Positions 36,000-43,119 of a stretch of 64,000 nucleotides of DNA are shown piece by piece. The position numbers and the translations under genes are program-made. Position 1 is the first letter of the stretch, and the number at the start of each line of letters is the position of its first letter. The notes below the pieces were generated by a model. That model saw nothing but the letters and a program-made list of their open reading frames with translations, did no database searches and was not told where the DNA came from. This DNA comes from Mumia xiangluensis (GTDB lineage Bacteria > Actinomycetota > Actinomycetes > Propionibacteriales > Nocardioidaceae): NCBI RefSeq assembly GCF_010994095.1, contig NZ_WJYO01000001.1:682001-746000 (forward strand). Direction: 5' to 3'.

Positions 36000-36293
36000 A
36001 TGTGGGTCGGCACGATCGAGTTCGACCTGCTTCTCGGTGACGTGCACACGTTGAAGGAGAAGCGGTCCCTCGTACGCCCCCTGGTCGCGGACCTGCGGCG
36101 CACGTTCGACGTGTCGGTGGCGGAGACCGACAACCAGGACCTCTATCGGCGGGCGACGATCGGGGCCGCGGTCGTCTCCGGCGACAACGCGCACGTCATC
36201 GCCGTCCTCGACCGCATCGAGCAGTACGTCGCCGGGCGACCCGAGGTCGACCTGCTGTCCGCGCACCGTACGTTCGTCAACACCGACGACTGA
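36000..36293 (+). CDS. DUF503 family protein
   Basis: 97 residues, full length for DUF503. MWVGTIEFDLLLGDVHTLKE, KRSLVRPLVADLRRTFDVSV and the ending SAHRTFVNTDD are clearly of the family. Its function is unknown; in many actinobacteria it lies by rbfA-infB, but here it follows a universal stress protein gene by 2 nt. Predicted cytoplasmic. Confidence 0.88.
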   Translation: MWVGTIEFDLLLGDVHTLKEKRSLVRPLVADLRRTFDVSVAETDNQDLYRRATIGAAVVSGDNAHVIAVLDRIEQYVAGRPEVDLLSAHRTFVNTDD

Positions 36294-36315
36294 GCCTTCA
36301 CACCCGAGGAGCACC

Positions 36316-36753
36316 ATGTCCATCACCGCCGACCGGTTCCGCGCTGCCGTCGAGAGCGGCGACATCGCCGCTGCCGAGTCGCTTCTCGCCGACGACGTCA
36401 CGTTCCACAGCCCGGTGAAGTTCACGCCGTTCGAGGGCAAGGCGATCGTGATGGCCGTCCTCGGCTTCGTCACGCAGGTCTTCGAGGACTTCCGCTACGT
36501 CGGCGAGCTCGAAGGGACCGGGTCGCGTGCCGACGAGGGCGAGCCGGTGCCGTCGGAGATCCTCGTCTTCCGCGCGGCGGTCGAGGGCAAGGCCATCCAC
36601 GGACTCGACCTGCTCCAGCTGGACGAGGACGGGCTGATCTCCGAGTTCACCGTGATGGTGCGTCCGATGTCGGCCGTCGTCGCGTTGAAGGACGCGATGA
36701 ACAAGAAGATGGTCGAGGCCGGGTTCGCGCCGGCGTCGGTGCTGCAGGGCTGA
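36316..36753 (+). CDS. Nuclear transport factor 2-like (SnoaL-type) protein
   Basis: 145 residues with the cone-shaped alpha+beta barrel pattern: MSITADRFRAAVESGDIAAA, LLADDVTFHSPV and a C-terminal beta-sheet ending DGLISEFTVMVRP. Relatives are polyketide cyclases, isomerases or ligand-binding proteins; short stand-alone forms have no fixed role. GAGGAG precedes ATG 36316. It is the last member of the close-packed group starting at the DGPF gene. Confidence 0.82.
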   Translation: MSITADRFRAAVESGDIAAAESLLADDVTFHSPVKFTPFEGKAIVMAVLGFVTQVFEDFRYVGELEGTGSRADEGEPVPSEILVFRAAVEGKAIHGLDLLQLDEDGLISEFTVMVRPMSAVVALKDAMNKKMVEAGFAPASVLQG

Positions 36754-36767
36754 TCCGCTCCGCAGGC

Positions 36768-36799
36768 TTGACCTTCACAGTGATGTCAAGGTTTAGCCT
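36768..36799 (+). promoter_or_regulatory. MerR-type promoter with palindrome before a VOC gene
   Basis: TTGACC (36768-36773) and TAGCCT (36794-36799) are 20 bp apart, with an imperfect dyad CTTGACCTTCA / TGATGTCAAGG between them. This is the layout of MerR-family target promoters; the half-sites differ from the SoxR box. ATG 36806 is six bases after the -10. Confidence 0.6.
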
Positions 36800-36805
36800 G
36801 CAGGC

Positions 36806-37273
36806 ATGACCACTGCCGAGAACCCTGTCCTGCAGCTGCGCCTCGTCGTCGAGGCCGACGACTACGAGGAAGCCGTGCGGTTCTACCGTGACGTGCTCGG
36901 GCTGCCCGAGCAGGCCGCGTTCGAGGGAGAGGGCGATGCTCGCGTGACGATCCTCGAGGCGGGGCGCGCGACGCTCGAGCTCGCCAATCCCGCGCAGCGA
37001 CGCCTGATCGACGACGTCGAGGTCGGCCACCCGACCACGCCGCGCCTCCGCGTCGCGTTCGAGGTAGCCGACGCCGAGGCTCGTACGACGCGGCTCGTGG
37101 ACGCCGGCGCGACCCTGGTCGCGTCCCCGCGCGAGACGCCCTGGCGATCCCTCAACTCGCGCCTCGACGCGCCCGCAGGACTGCAGGTCACGCTGTTCGA
37201 GGAGCTCATGACGTTGGAGGAGCGGCAGACGCTCGAGGGGTTCGGGACAGACGCGGGTCGCCACGACGACTGA
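36806..37273 (+). CDS. VOC family (glyoxalase/bleomycin-resistance) protein
   Basis: 155 residues, two beta-alpha-beta-beta-beta units: LQLRLVVEADDYEEAVRFYR with LGLPEQAAF, then LRVAFEVADAEARTTRLVDA and SRLDAPAGLQVTLFE. It is a single-copy VOC chain likely to act as a dimer. The MerR-type promoter and probable leaderless mRNA suggest induction by a drug or metal-like signal. Other members resist antibiotics or act as metal-dependent enzymes; no substrate can be named. Confidence 0.82.
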   Translation: MTTAENPVLQLRLVVEADDYEEAVRFYRDVLGLPEQAAFEGEGDARVTILEAGRATLELANPAQRRLIDDVEVGHPTTPRLRVAFEVADAEARTTRLVDAGATLVASPRETPWRSLNSRLDAPAGLQVTLFEELMTLEERQTLEGFGTDAGRHDD

Positions 37274-37316
37274 CGACTCACCGTGCCGTGTCTGACGCCC
37301 GGGCCATAGTGGTCGG

Positions 37317-38459
37317 ATGGTGGCGATCGTGGACGGCGACATCGAGGTCGCGGAGCATGACCTGGAGGACCTCGTGGCACGCCTGCGAGCGACCCGGTGG
37401 CCGGACGTGCCCTCGCGAGGCTGGTCGGACGGGTGCGACCTCGACACCCTCCGATCGATCTGCGACTGGTGGCGCGACGAGTTCGACTGGCGCTCCTCCG
37501 AGCGTCGGATCAACCGTGCGCACCACGTCCTCGTCGACGCCGCAGGCGCACGCATCCACGCGGCCGTCCACGACGGCGACGCCGACCGGACCCCGCTGCT
37601 CCTCCTGCACGGCTGGCCGAGCAGCTTCCTGGAGTTCGAGCAGGTCCTCCCGCTCCTGCGAGCCGGCGGCGCGGGCACCGTGGTCGTTCCGTCGCTGCCT
37701 GGATACGGGCTCTCGTCACGACCCGACCCGTGGACGACGAGGGACTCCGCCCGGGCGATGATCGAGCTGATGGCGACCCTGGGGCACGACCGGTTCGTCG
37801 CGCACGGCACCGACTTCGGTTCCGCGATCGGCACCTGGATGGCCCTCGACCACCCGGCGTCCGTGGTCGGTCTGCACCTGTCCAACGTCGAGCTGTCACC
37901 CACCGTGGACGACGCCGACCTCACCGCCCCCGAGCGGGACTACCTCGCTGCGTCCGAGGCGTGGTGGGCAGAGCAAGGCGGCTACAAGAGCATCCAGTCC
38001 ACCCGTCCCGATGCGCTGGCCGTCGCGCTGAGCGACTCCCCTTCAGGGACCGCAGGGTGGGTGCTCGACCGCTGGCACGCGTGGAGCGACCCGTCGGCGG
38101 GCGGCCTCGTTGACCGGGTCGGCCTGCCGGCGATCGCGGAGTGCCTGACGTGGACCTGGCTCACGAACACGCTCCCCACCTCGATGCGGGACTATGTCGA
38201 CAACCGTCGGGCGGGTACGACCCGGCTGGCCGTCGGTGAGCGGGTGACGACGCCGACGGCCATCGCACGGTTCACCAGGGTCGGCGACTTCGACGAAGAC
38301 CCGCCGCGGGCCTGGCTCGAGCGGATATACGACCTTGAGCGCTACGAACGCATGCCGCGAGGCGGCCACTTCGCGGCGCTCGAAGCCGCGGACCTCCTCG
38401 CCCGGGACCTCCTCGGGTTCGTCGACTCGCTCGGGCGCTCGGCCGCGCCGACCGCCTGA
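37317..38459 (+). CDS. Epoxide hydrolase with EHN N-terminal domain
   Basis: 380 residues. The N-terminal EHN domain (DLEDLVARLRATRWPDVPSR, CDWWRDEFDWRSSERRIN) packs on an alpha/beta-hydrolase core. The core has LLLLHGWPSSFLEFEQVLPL (oxyanion) and AHGTDFGSAIGTWMAL, where Asp of GTDFG is the nucleophile expected in epoxide hydrolases. The catalytic His is in MPRGGHFAALEAADLL. It opens epoxides to diols. CATAGT ends six bases before ATG 37317, so the mRNA may be leaderless. Confidence 0.9.
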   Translation: MVAIVDGDIEVAEHDLEDLVARLRATRWPDVPSRGWSDGCDLDTLRSICDWWRDEFDWRSSERRINRAHHVLVDAAGARIHAAVHDGDADRTPLLLLHGWPSSFLEFEQVLPLLRAGGAGTVVVPSLPGYGLSSRPDPWTTRDSARAMIELMATLGHDRFVAHGTDFGSAIGTWMALDHPASVVGLHLSNVELSPTVDDADLTAPERDYLAASEAWWAEQGGYKSIQSTRPDALAVALSDSPSGTAGWVLDRWHAWSDPSAGGLVDRVGLPAIAECLTWTWLTNTLPTSMRDYVDNRRAGTTRLAVGERVTTPTAIARFTRVGDFDEDPPRAWLERIYDLERYERMPRGGHFAALEAADLLARDLLGFVDSLGRSAAPTA

Positions 38460-38478
38460 GGTCAGCGCCCACCCACGC

Positions 38479-38790
38479 TCACGCCGCGCAGCCCACGCAC
38501 TCCTCGCGCGACGCTGCCTCGGCGGGCGTGGTCCGTCGTACGCGGGGTCGGCCACGGCCACGCTTCGAGGCGACCGGCACGCCCTTGACGAACACCTCGC
38601 CGCCCCACACGCCCCACGGCTCCTGGCGATCGAGGGCGGCGGCCAGGCAGACCGCGCGGATCGGGCACTCCAGGCACATGGCCTTCGCCCGCTCCACGTC
38701 GGCCGACTGCTCCGCGAACCACAGGTCGGGACCGAGGACGTGGCACGGGACCGGGGGCGCGTCGAGGGCGGCGCGAGCGACGGCAGTCAT
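38479..38790 (-). CDS. whiB7: WhiB7-type Fe-S transcription factor
   Basis: 103 residues. Four cysteines (16, 39, 42, 48; C-x22-CLEC-x5-C) bind a 4Fe-4S cluster. EPWGVWGGE (57-65) is the sigma-A contact loop, and KRGRGRPRVRR (76-86) is an AT-hook, the feature that marks WhiB7/WblC among Wbl proteins. WhiB7 switches on intrinsic antibiotic-resistance genes together with the main sigma factor. Its usual long leader with an upstream ORF is absent: ATG 38790 overlaps the last base of the transketolase stop, so it is the third gene of a SoxR-box operon. Whether another whiB7 exists elsewhere cannot be seen. Confidence 0.88.
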   Translation of the reverse strand: MTAVARAALDAPPVPCHVLGPDLWFAEQSADVERAKAMCLECPIRAVCLAAALDRQEPWGVWGGEVFVKGVPVASKRGRGRPRVRRTTPAEAASREECVGCAA

Positions 38791-39689
38791 CAGACCATCT
38801 CCTTCAGGCGAGCACGGATGCCGGCCGCGTCGAGCCCGTGCGCGGCGGCATGGTCCTTGGGCGATCCGTACCGGCGCAGCTCGGTCCCGCGCGGCACGCC
38901 GACGTGGACGACACGGCTCGGACGGTCGACCAGTGCGGCGGCGACCGATGCGGCGCTGGTGCCCTCGAGGTAGGGCTCGACCATGGCGACGGTGGGCGCC
39001 GGCCCCGCGAGCGTACGGAGTCCGTGCACGTCGAGCGGGTGCGGCGTCGACGTGTAGGCGACTCGCACGGGCAGGTCCTTCGTCGCGTCGAGCACGGTGT
39101 CGAGGATCGGGCCGACGGCGACGACGAGGGGCATCGTGTGCGCGCCGCCGCGTACGAGGTGGAGGTTGCCGTCGATCGGGTACGCGGTCGCGTTCTGGAG
39201 CGTCGACATCCGGACGTACGCGCGGCGGGAGGCCGACGACTCGCGACGCACGAGGCGGGCCAGCTCGTCGCTGTGTCCAGGCGCGTGCACCGTCCAGCCG
39301 GGCAGCGCCGACATCAGCGCCACGTCGGCCGGCGCCTGATGGGTACGGCCTGCGGTGCTGGCGTCGTACGAGGCTCCGGTGCTGACGAGCAGTGCGCCGA
39401 CGTCCTGGTGCCCGAGGTCGAGCTTGATCTGCTCGTAGGCACGCTCGACAAGGAAGGGTGCGTACGTGTGCACGATCGGGCGCATGCCGGCCAGTGCGAG
39501 GCCGCCCGCGACGCCGATCATGCTCTGCTCGCGGATCCCGACGTCGATCACGCGGTCCGGGTGACGGGCCGAGGTGTCGGCGAGCGCGGCGGCGCCGATC
39601 ACCGCGAGGACGACGGCGACCCGCGGGTCCTCGTCGAGGACAGGATCGAGCTCGGCGTAGAAACGTTCACGCATCGGCGTGCGGGTCAT
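38790..39689 (-). CDS. Transketolase, C-terminal part (split enzyme)
   Basis: 299 residues: the pyrimidine-binding and C-terminal domains of transketolase. RVIDVGIREQSMIGVAGGLA has the catalytic glutamate for ThDP activation. TGASYDASTAGRTHQAPADV and LMSALPGWTVHAPGHSDELA follow, then the C-domain (TVAMVEPYLEGTSAASVAAA). It works with the N-terminal chain, whose gene it overlaps by 4 nt (ATGA). Split transketolases occur in many bacteria and usually act in the pentose-phosphate pathway or related sugar routes; the precise substrate of this pair is not known. Confidence 0.88.
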   Translation of the reverse strand: MTRTPMRERFYAELDPVLDEDPRVAVVLAVIGAAALADTSARHPDRVIDVGIREQSMIGVAGGLALAGMRPIVHTYAPFLVERAYEQIKLDLGHQDVGALLVSTGASYDASTAGRTHQAPADVALMSALPGWTVHAPGHSDELARLVRRESSASRRAYVRMSTLQNATAYPIDGNLHLVRGGAHTMPLVVAVGPILDTVLDATKDLPVRVAYTSTPHPLDVHGLRTLAGPAPTVAMVEPYLEGTSAASVAAALVDRPSRVVHVGVPRGTELRRYGSPKDHAAAHGLDAAGIRARLKEMV

Positions 39690-40474
39690 GCGGCTGCTCC
39701 CTTCGAGGCCGGATCGGTCTCTGCTGTATCCGACTGGTCCACGCCGCGGAACTCGTCGGTCGTCCTCGCGACGACCACGGTCGGACGGTCGGGCTCGGTC
39801 TGCAGCAGCGCCGTACGCAGTGCCTCGTGATCGCGTCCGTCGACGTCGGTCGCGGCCCATCCCTCGACGGCGAAGCGGGACGAGATCCCGCCCGGCCAGC
39901 CGAGCTGGTTGCTCGCGTTGTCCACGACCACGCAGGTCAGGTTCCCGAGCCCGAACCGCGCCGCCGTCGCGATCGCCTCCGCGTTGCTCCCCTCGTCGAG
40001 CTCGCCGTCGCCGACCAGGACGACGACGCGGGGGTCTCGATCGGCTTCGCCGCCTCGACCAGCGGGGCCGGCGGGACCAGGCTCGTGCGTGATGCGGAGG
40101 CCGAGGGCGAGCCCGACCGTGATCGGGAGCCCGTGTCCGAGCGAGCCGCTGCCGATCTCGATGCCGGGGACGAGCACGCGGTCAGGGTGGTGGCCGAGGC
40201 GTGACTCCCAGGAGCCGACGTCGTCGAGCCAGGCGGGCGGGATGAAGCCCTTCGCGGCGAGCACCGCGTACGTCGATGCCGGGCCGTGGCCCTTCGACAG
40301 CAGGAAGCGGTCGCGTCGGGGGTCGTCGAGACGGTCGGGCGCGACGTCAAGCACCTGGTCGTACAGCACCCACAGGACGTCGAGCGTCGAGTGGGCGCTG
40401 GGGTCGTGCTTCTCGTCTCCGGTGATGCGGGCGAGCAGGTCGAGGACGGGCGGCGGGACGGTCGTGGTGCTCAT
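39686..40474 (-). CDS. Transketolase, N-terminal part (split enzyme)
   Basis: 262 residues: the diphosphate-binding domain. RDRFLLSKGHGPASTYAVLA, GSGSLGHGLPITVGLALGLR and the ThDP-Mg motif VVLVGDGELDEGSNAEA...NLTCVVVDNASNQ are intact. Residues about 137-147 come from a palindromic-repeat copy lying in the surface loop before GDGEL; the domain is otherwise normal. ATG 40474 begins seven or eight bases after a -10 in the SoxR-box promoter, so the mRNA looks leaderless. First gene of the operon with the C-terminal chain and whiB7, divergent from soxR. Confidence 0.88.
   Translation of the reverse strand: MSTTTVPPPVLDLLARITGDEKHDPSAHSTLDVLWVLYDQVLDVAPDRLDDPRRDRFLLSKGHGPASTYAVLAAKGFIPPAWLDDVGSWESRLGHHPDRVLVPGIEIGSGSLGHGLPITVGLALGLRITHEPGPAGPAGRGGEADRDPRVVVLVGDGELDEGSNAEAIATAARFGLGNLTCVVVDNASNQLGWPGGISSRFAVEGWAATDVDGRDHEALRTALLQTEPDRPTVVVARTTDEFRGVDQSDTAETDPASKGAAA
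40033..40065. repeat. Palindromic repeat copy inside the transketolase N gene
   Basis: A copy of the GGTCTCGATC...CCTCGACCAGCGG element, 33 bp rather than the usual 31, with one extra G and one extra C. The 33-bp length is a multiple of three and keeps the reading frame, adding about 11 residues (AGRGGEADRDP). Confidence 0.8.
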
Positions 40475-40482
40475 GCCAGGTA

Positions 40483-40513
40483 TCCTGCAAGTTGAAGTAA
40501 ACTTGAGGTCAAG
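40483..40513 (-). promoter_or_regulatory. SoxR-box promoter directed into tkt-whiB7
   Basis: On the minus strand: TTGACC (40513-40508), a 19-bp spacer, CAGGAT (40488-40483). The dyad CCTCAAGTTTACTTCAAC (40509-40492) matches the SoxR box at 14 of 18 positions. MerR-family activators act on just this 19-bp layout. The direction is toward the transketolase genes, not soxR, and the -10 ends eight bases before the ATG. Confidence 0.75.
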
Positions 40514-40545
40514 CCCGCGGGTGCGGGACGACAGGAGGATGGCCG

Positions 40546-41010
40546 ATGAGCACCGATCCGCTCCTCACCATCGGCGAGGTCGCCGAGCGCAGCGGCGTCG
40601 CCTCGTCGGGACTGCGCTACTACGAGTCGGTCGGCCTGATCGCATCGACGCGGACGACCGGCAACCAGCGACGGTACGCCCGCAGCACGCTTCGCCGCGT
40701 CGCGTTCATCCGGACGGCCTCGCGGGTCGGCCTCACGCTCGACGAGATCCGGGACGCACTCGCGACACTGCCGGAGGAGCGTACGCCGACGAAGAAGGAC
40801 TGGAGCCGCCTGTCGCGTGCCTGGCGTCCCCGACTCGACGCGCAGATCGCCGAGCTCGAGCGGCTGCGCGACACGCTCGACGAGTGCATCGGTTGCGGCT
40901 GCCTTTCGCTCAACCGTTGCAAGCTCTCCAACCCCGGCGACCGCGCCGCGAAGCTCGGCCCGGGACCTCGCTTCCTCGAGGGCGACCGGCCGGCCGACGC
41001 AACAGACTGA
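40546..41010 (+). CDS. soxR: SoxR, redox-sensing MerR-family activator
   Basis: 154 residues. MerR helix-turn-helix LLTIGEVAERSGVASSGLRY, then a dimerisation helix, then the 2Fe-2S ligands C114, C117, C119 and C125 (CIGCGCLSLNRC), the exact CX2CXCX5C pattern of SoxR. Oxidation of the cluster by redox-cycling compounds turns it into an activator. AGGAGG precedes ATG 40546. It is divergent from the split transketolase/whiB7 operon, with one SoxR box between them, and a second box is before the quinone oxidoreductase at 5.3 kb. There is no soxS, as usual outside enterobacteria. Confidence 0.95.
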   Translation: MSTDPLLTIGEVAERSGVASSGLRYYESVGLIASTRTTGNQRRYARSTLRRVAFIRTASRVGLTLDEIRDALATLPEERTPTKKDWSRLSRAWRPRLDAQIAELERLRDTLDECIGCGCLSLNRCKLSNPGDRAAKLGPGPRFLEGDRPADATD

Positions 41011-41026
41011 TGTCCCGCTTGTCCGG

Positions 41027-42211
41027 TCAGATCTCGAACGGCAACCCAGCGTAGTTCTCGGCCAACCCGGTCGCCCCGGCCTCCGAGGACGTGACCCAGC
41101 GCAGCTGCGAGAGCTGGAGCTGCTCGTCGAACGCGTCGCCGCTGTGATGGAGCATCGTCGTCATCCACCATGAGAAGTGGGTGCATCGCCAGACGCGACG
41201 CAGCGCGGTGTCGGAGTACGCGTCGGCGAGCCGCGCGTCGCCCGTGCCGACCAGCTCGGCCAGCGCCGGCGCGAGCAGAGCGACGTCGGCGATGGCGAGG
41301 TTCAGGCCCTTCGCGCCGGTGGGGGGCACGATGTGCGCGGCGTCGCCGGCGAGGAAGAGGCGGCCGTGGCTCATCGGCGCATGGACGTACGAACGCATGG
41401 GCAGCACGCTCTTGTCCGTGATCGGACCTGGCTCCAGCTCCCAGCCGTCCTGGCCGTGCCCGAGGCGGGTGGCGAGCTCGTCCCAGATCCGGTCGTCCGA
41501 CCACGAGTCGGGATCGGTGCCGGGCTCGACCTGCAGGTACAGCCGACTGACCGTCTCTGACCGCATCGAGTGGAGCGCGAACCCGTGCGGGTGCCACGCG
41601 TAGATCAGCTCGTCGGTCGAGGGCGCGACGTCGGCGAGGATGCCGAACCACGAGTACGGATAGGTCCGCTCCCACGTCGTCCCGCCAGGGATCGCGGCAC
41701 GGCTGGGCCCGAACGAGCCGTCGCAGCCGGCGATCGCGTCGGCTTCCAGGCGTTGGGGCGCGCCGTCGGCGTCGACGTACGTCACCGAGGGGCGGTCGGT
41801 GTCGAGGTCGTGGAGCGCCACGTCGCTGATCTCGTAGACCCACTGCTGACCGGCGGCGGTGCGGGCCTCGACCAGATCCTTCTGCACCTCGGTCTGCCCG
41901 TACACGTAGACGCTGCGCCCGATCAGGCTCTGGAAGTCGATGTGGTGACGCTCGTGCGGGAACTGCAGGTAGATGCCGCGGTGCTGGTCGCCCTCGCGAG
42001 CCAGCCGCTCGCCGAGGCCGACCTCGGTCAGGAGGTCGACGCTGCTCTGCTCGAGGATCCCGGCGCGGATCCGCGCACCGACGTACTCCTGGCTGCGGGT
42101 CTCGAGAACCACCGAGTCGATGCCCCGCGCCGCGAGGAGGTGGGACAGGAGGAGGCCGGCGGGCCCAGCGCCGACGATGGCGACCTGGGTGCGGGTGGTG
42201 GCGGGGTTCAT
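41027..42211 (-). CDS. pobA: 4-hydroxybenzoate 3-monooxygenase
   Basis: 394 residues, the length of PobA. VAIVGAGPAGLLLSHLLAAR is the FAD ADP-binding motif, VYGQTEVQKDLVEAR and CDGSFGPSRAAIP the DG region, and LFLAGDAAHIVPPTGAKGLN the second FAD motif. It hydroxylates 4-hydroxybenzoate to protocatechuate with NAD(P)H and oxygen. It reads away from the IclR gene, both on the minus strand, and feeds the pca genes beyond. An IclR-type box is 43 nt upstream of ATG 42211. Confidence 0.95.
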   Translation of the reverse strand: MNPATTRTQVAIVGAGPAGLLLSHLLAARGIDSVVLETRSQEYVGARIRAGILEQSSVDLLTEVGLGERLAREGDQHRGIYLQFPHERHHIDFQSLIGRSVYVYGQTEVQKDLVEARTAAGQQWVYEISDVALHDLDTDRPSVTYVDADGAPQRLEADAIAGCDGSFGPSRAAIPGGTTWERTYPYSWFGILADVAPSTDELIYAWHPHGFALHSMRSETVSRLYLQVEPGTDPDSWSDDRIWDELATRLGHGQDGWELEPGPITDKSVLPMRSYVHAPMSHGRLFLAGDAAHIVPPTGAKGLNLAIADVALLAPALAELVGTGDARLADAYSDTALRRVWRCTHFSWWMTTMLHHSGDAFDEQLQLSQLRWVTSSEAGATGLAENYAGLPFEI

Positions 42212-42253
42212 GGCGTCATTGCACCGTGCGTCAGGTCGCGCGGCGAACGGAAC

Positions 42254-42270
42254 CTTCCACTGGACGGAAG
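42254..42270. promoter_or_regulatory. IclR-type box before pobA
   Basis: CTTCCACTGGACGGAAG, an interrupted palindrome centred 51 nt upstream of the pobA ATG. A closely related 17-mer is centred 52 nt upstream of the pcaH ATG. Confidence 0.7.
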
Positions 42271-42286
42271 TCGAGCGCGGGGCGGG

Positions 42287-43030
42287 TCACAACTGCCTCC
42301 CGATGCCCTGCGACGCGACCTGGAGCGCCGCGACGAGCCTGCTCCGGTCGCGCTTGAGGTGCGGGACGACCACGCCGATCGCCGCGACGACCTGGTCACC
42401 GCGATGCACCGGGACAGCGGCGGAGCAGGCACCGAGCGACATCTCCTCGTACGTCGTCGCGTAGCCGTCGCGCCGGATCCGCACGAGCTGGTCCTCGAGG
42501 ATGCCGGGCTGTGTGACCGTGTACGGCGTGACGCGGGTGAGCGAGGCGAGTACGCGACGGCGAACGTCGTCCGGCGCGTAGGCGAGAAGCACCTTGCCGA
42601 CACCCGTCGCATGCATCGGCAGCGTGGAGCCGATGCTGCTGACCACGGGCACCGACGTACGCCCCCGCATCCGTTCCAGGTAGAGCACCTCGTCGCCGTC
42701 GCGCACCGCCAGGTGCACGGTCGCGAGCGTGGCTGCGTAGATGTCGTGCAAGAACGGCTCGGCGACCTGCCGCAGGCCGGCCTCCACCGGCGCCAGCAGT
42801 CCGATGTCCCAGATCAGCCGGCCCACGACGTACCGGCTGTCCGGTCGTCGCGACAGCGCCCCGGCCGCCACGAGCTCGCCGACGAGGCGGTGCGCGGTCG
42901 GCAGCGGCAGGTCGGACCGGCGTGCGAGCTCGCTGAGCGTGAGGCGGCGATGATCGGCGTCGAACGCCGAGAGCAGCGCGAGCACCCGTGATGCCACCGT
43001 CGTACCAGGGCTGGTGGTGTTCCCGGCCAT
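42287..43030 (-). CDS. IclR family regulator of pobA/pca genes
   Basis: 247 residues. Winged helix: RVLALLSAFDADHRRLTLSE and LARRSDLPLPTAHRLVGELV; the effector-binding domain has PMHATGVGKVLLAYAPDDVR and EMSLGACSAAVPVHRGDQVV. It lies between pobA and the divergent pcaHG genes. Related boxes sit at the same distance upstream of both targets, which suggests it activates them in the presence of 4-hydroxybenzoate or protocatechuate. It may also control itself through the 43060-43076 box. The effector is inference. Confidence 0.88.
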   Translation of the reverse strand: MAGNTTSPGTTVASRVLALLSAFDADHRRLTLSELARRSDLPLPTAHRLVGELVAAGALSRRPDSRYVVGRLIWDIGLLAPVEAGLRQVAEPFLHDIYAATLATVHLAVRDGDEVLYLERMRGRTSVPVVSSIGSTLPMHATGVGKVLLAYAPDDVRRRVLASLTRVTPYTVTQPGILEDQLVRIRRDGYATTYEEMSLGACSAAVPVHRGDQVVAAIGVVVPHLKRDRSRLVAALQVASQGIGRQL

Positions 43031-43059
43031 GGTCTCGACCCTTCGACTCGCCGACGGAC

Positions 43060-43113
43060 CTTCCGCTGAGCGAAAGTCTAGTCTTCATCGGACGGACGCT
43101 CGCCGCCTAGCGT
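43060..43113 (+). promoter_or_regulatory. IclR-type box and leaderless promoter of pcaH
   Basis: CTTCCGCTGAGCGAAAG (43060-43076) lies just upstream of a weak -35 (TTCATC, 43084-43089), an activator position. TAGCGT (43108-43113) ends six bases before ATG 43120, so the pca mRNA is probably leaderless. Confidence 0.65.
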
Positions 43114-43119
43114 GCACCC

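Noticed and set aside
36977-37273. Link of the VOC gene promoter to SoxR
   Set aside because: The dyad half-sites (CTTGAC) and spacer differ from the two SoxR boxes in the window.
41027-42211. PobA-like gene being a salicylate or 3-hydroxybenzoate hydroxylase
   Set aside because: Length, motif spacing and neighbourhood with pcaHGBL and an IclR regulator fit 4-hydroxybenzoate 3-monooxygenase much better.
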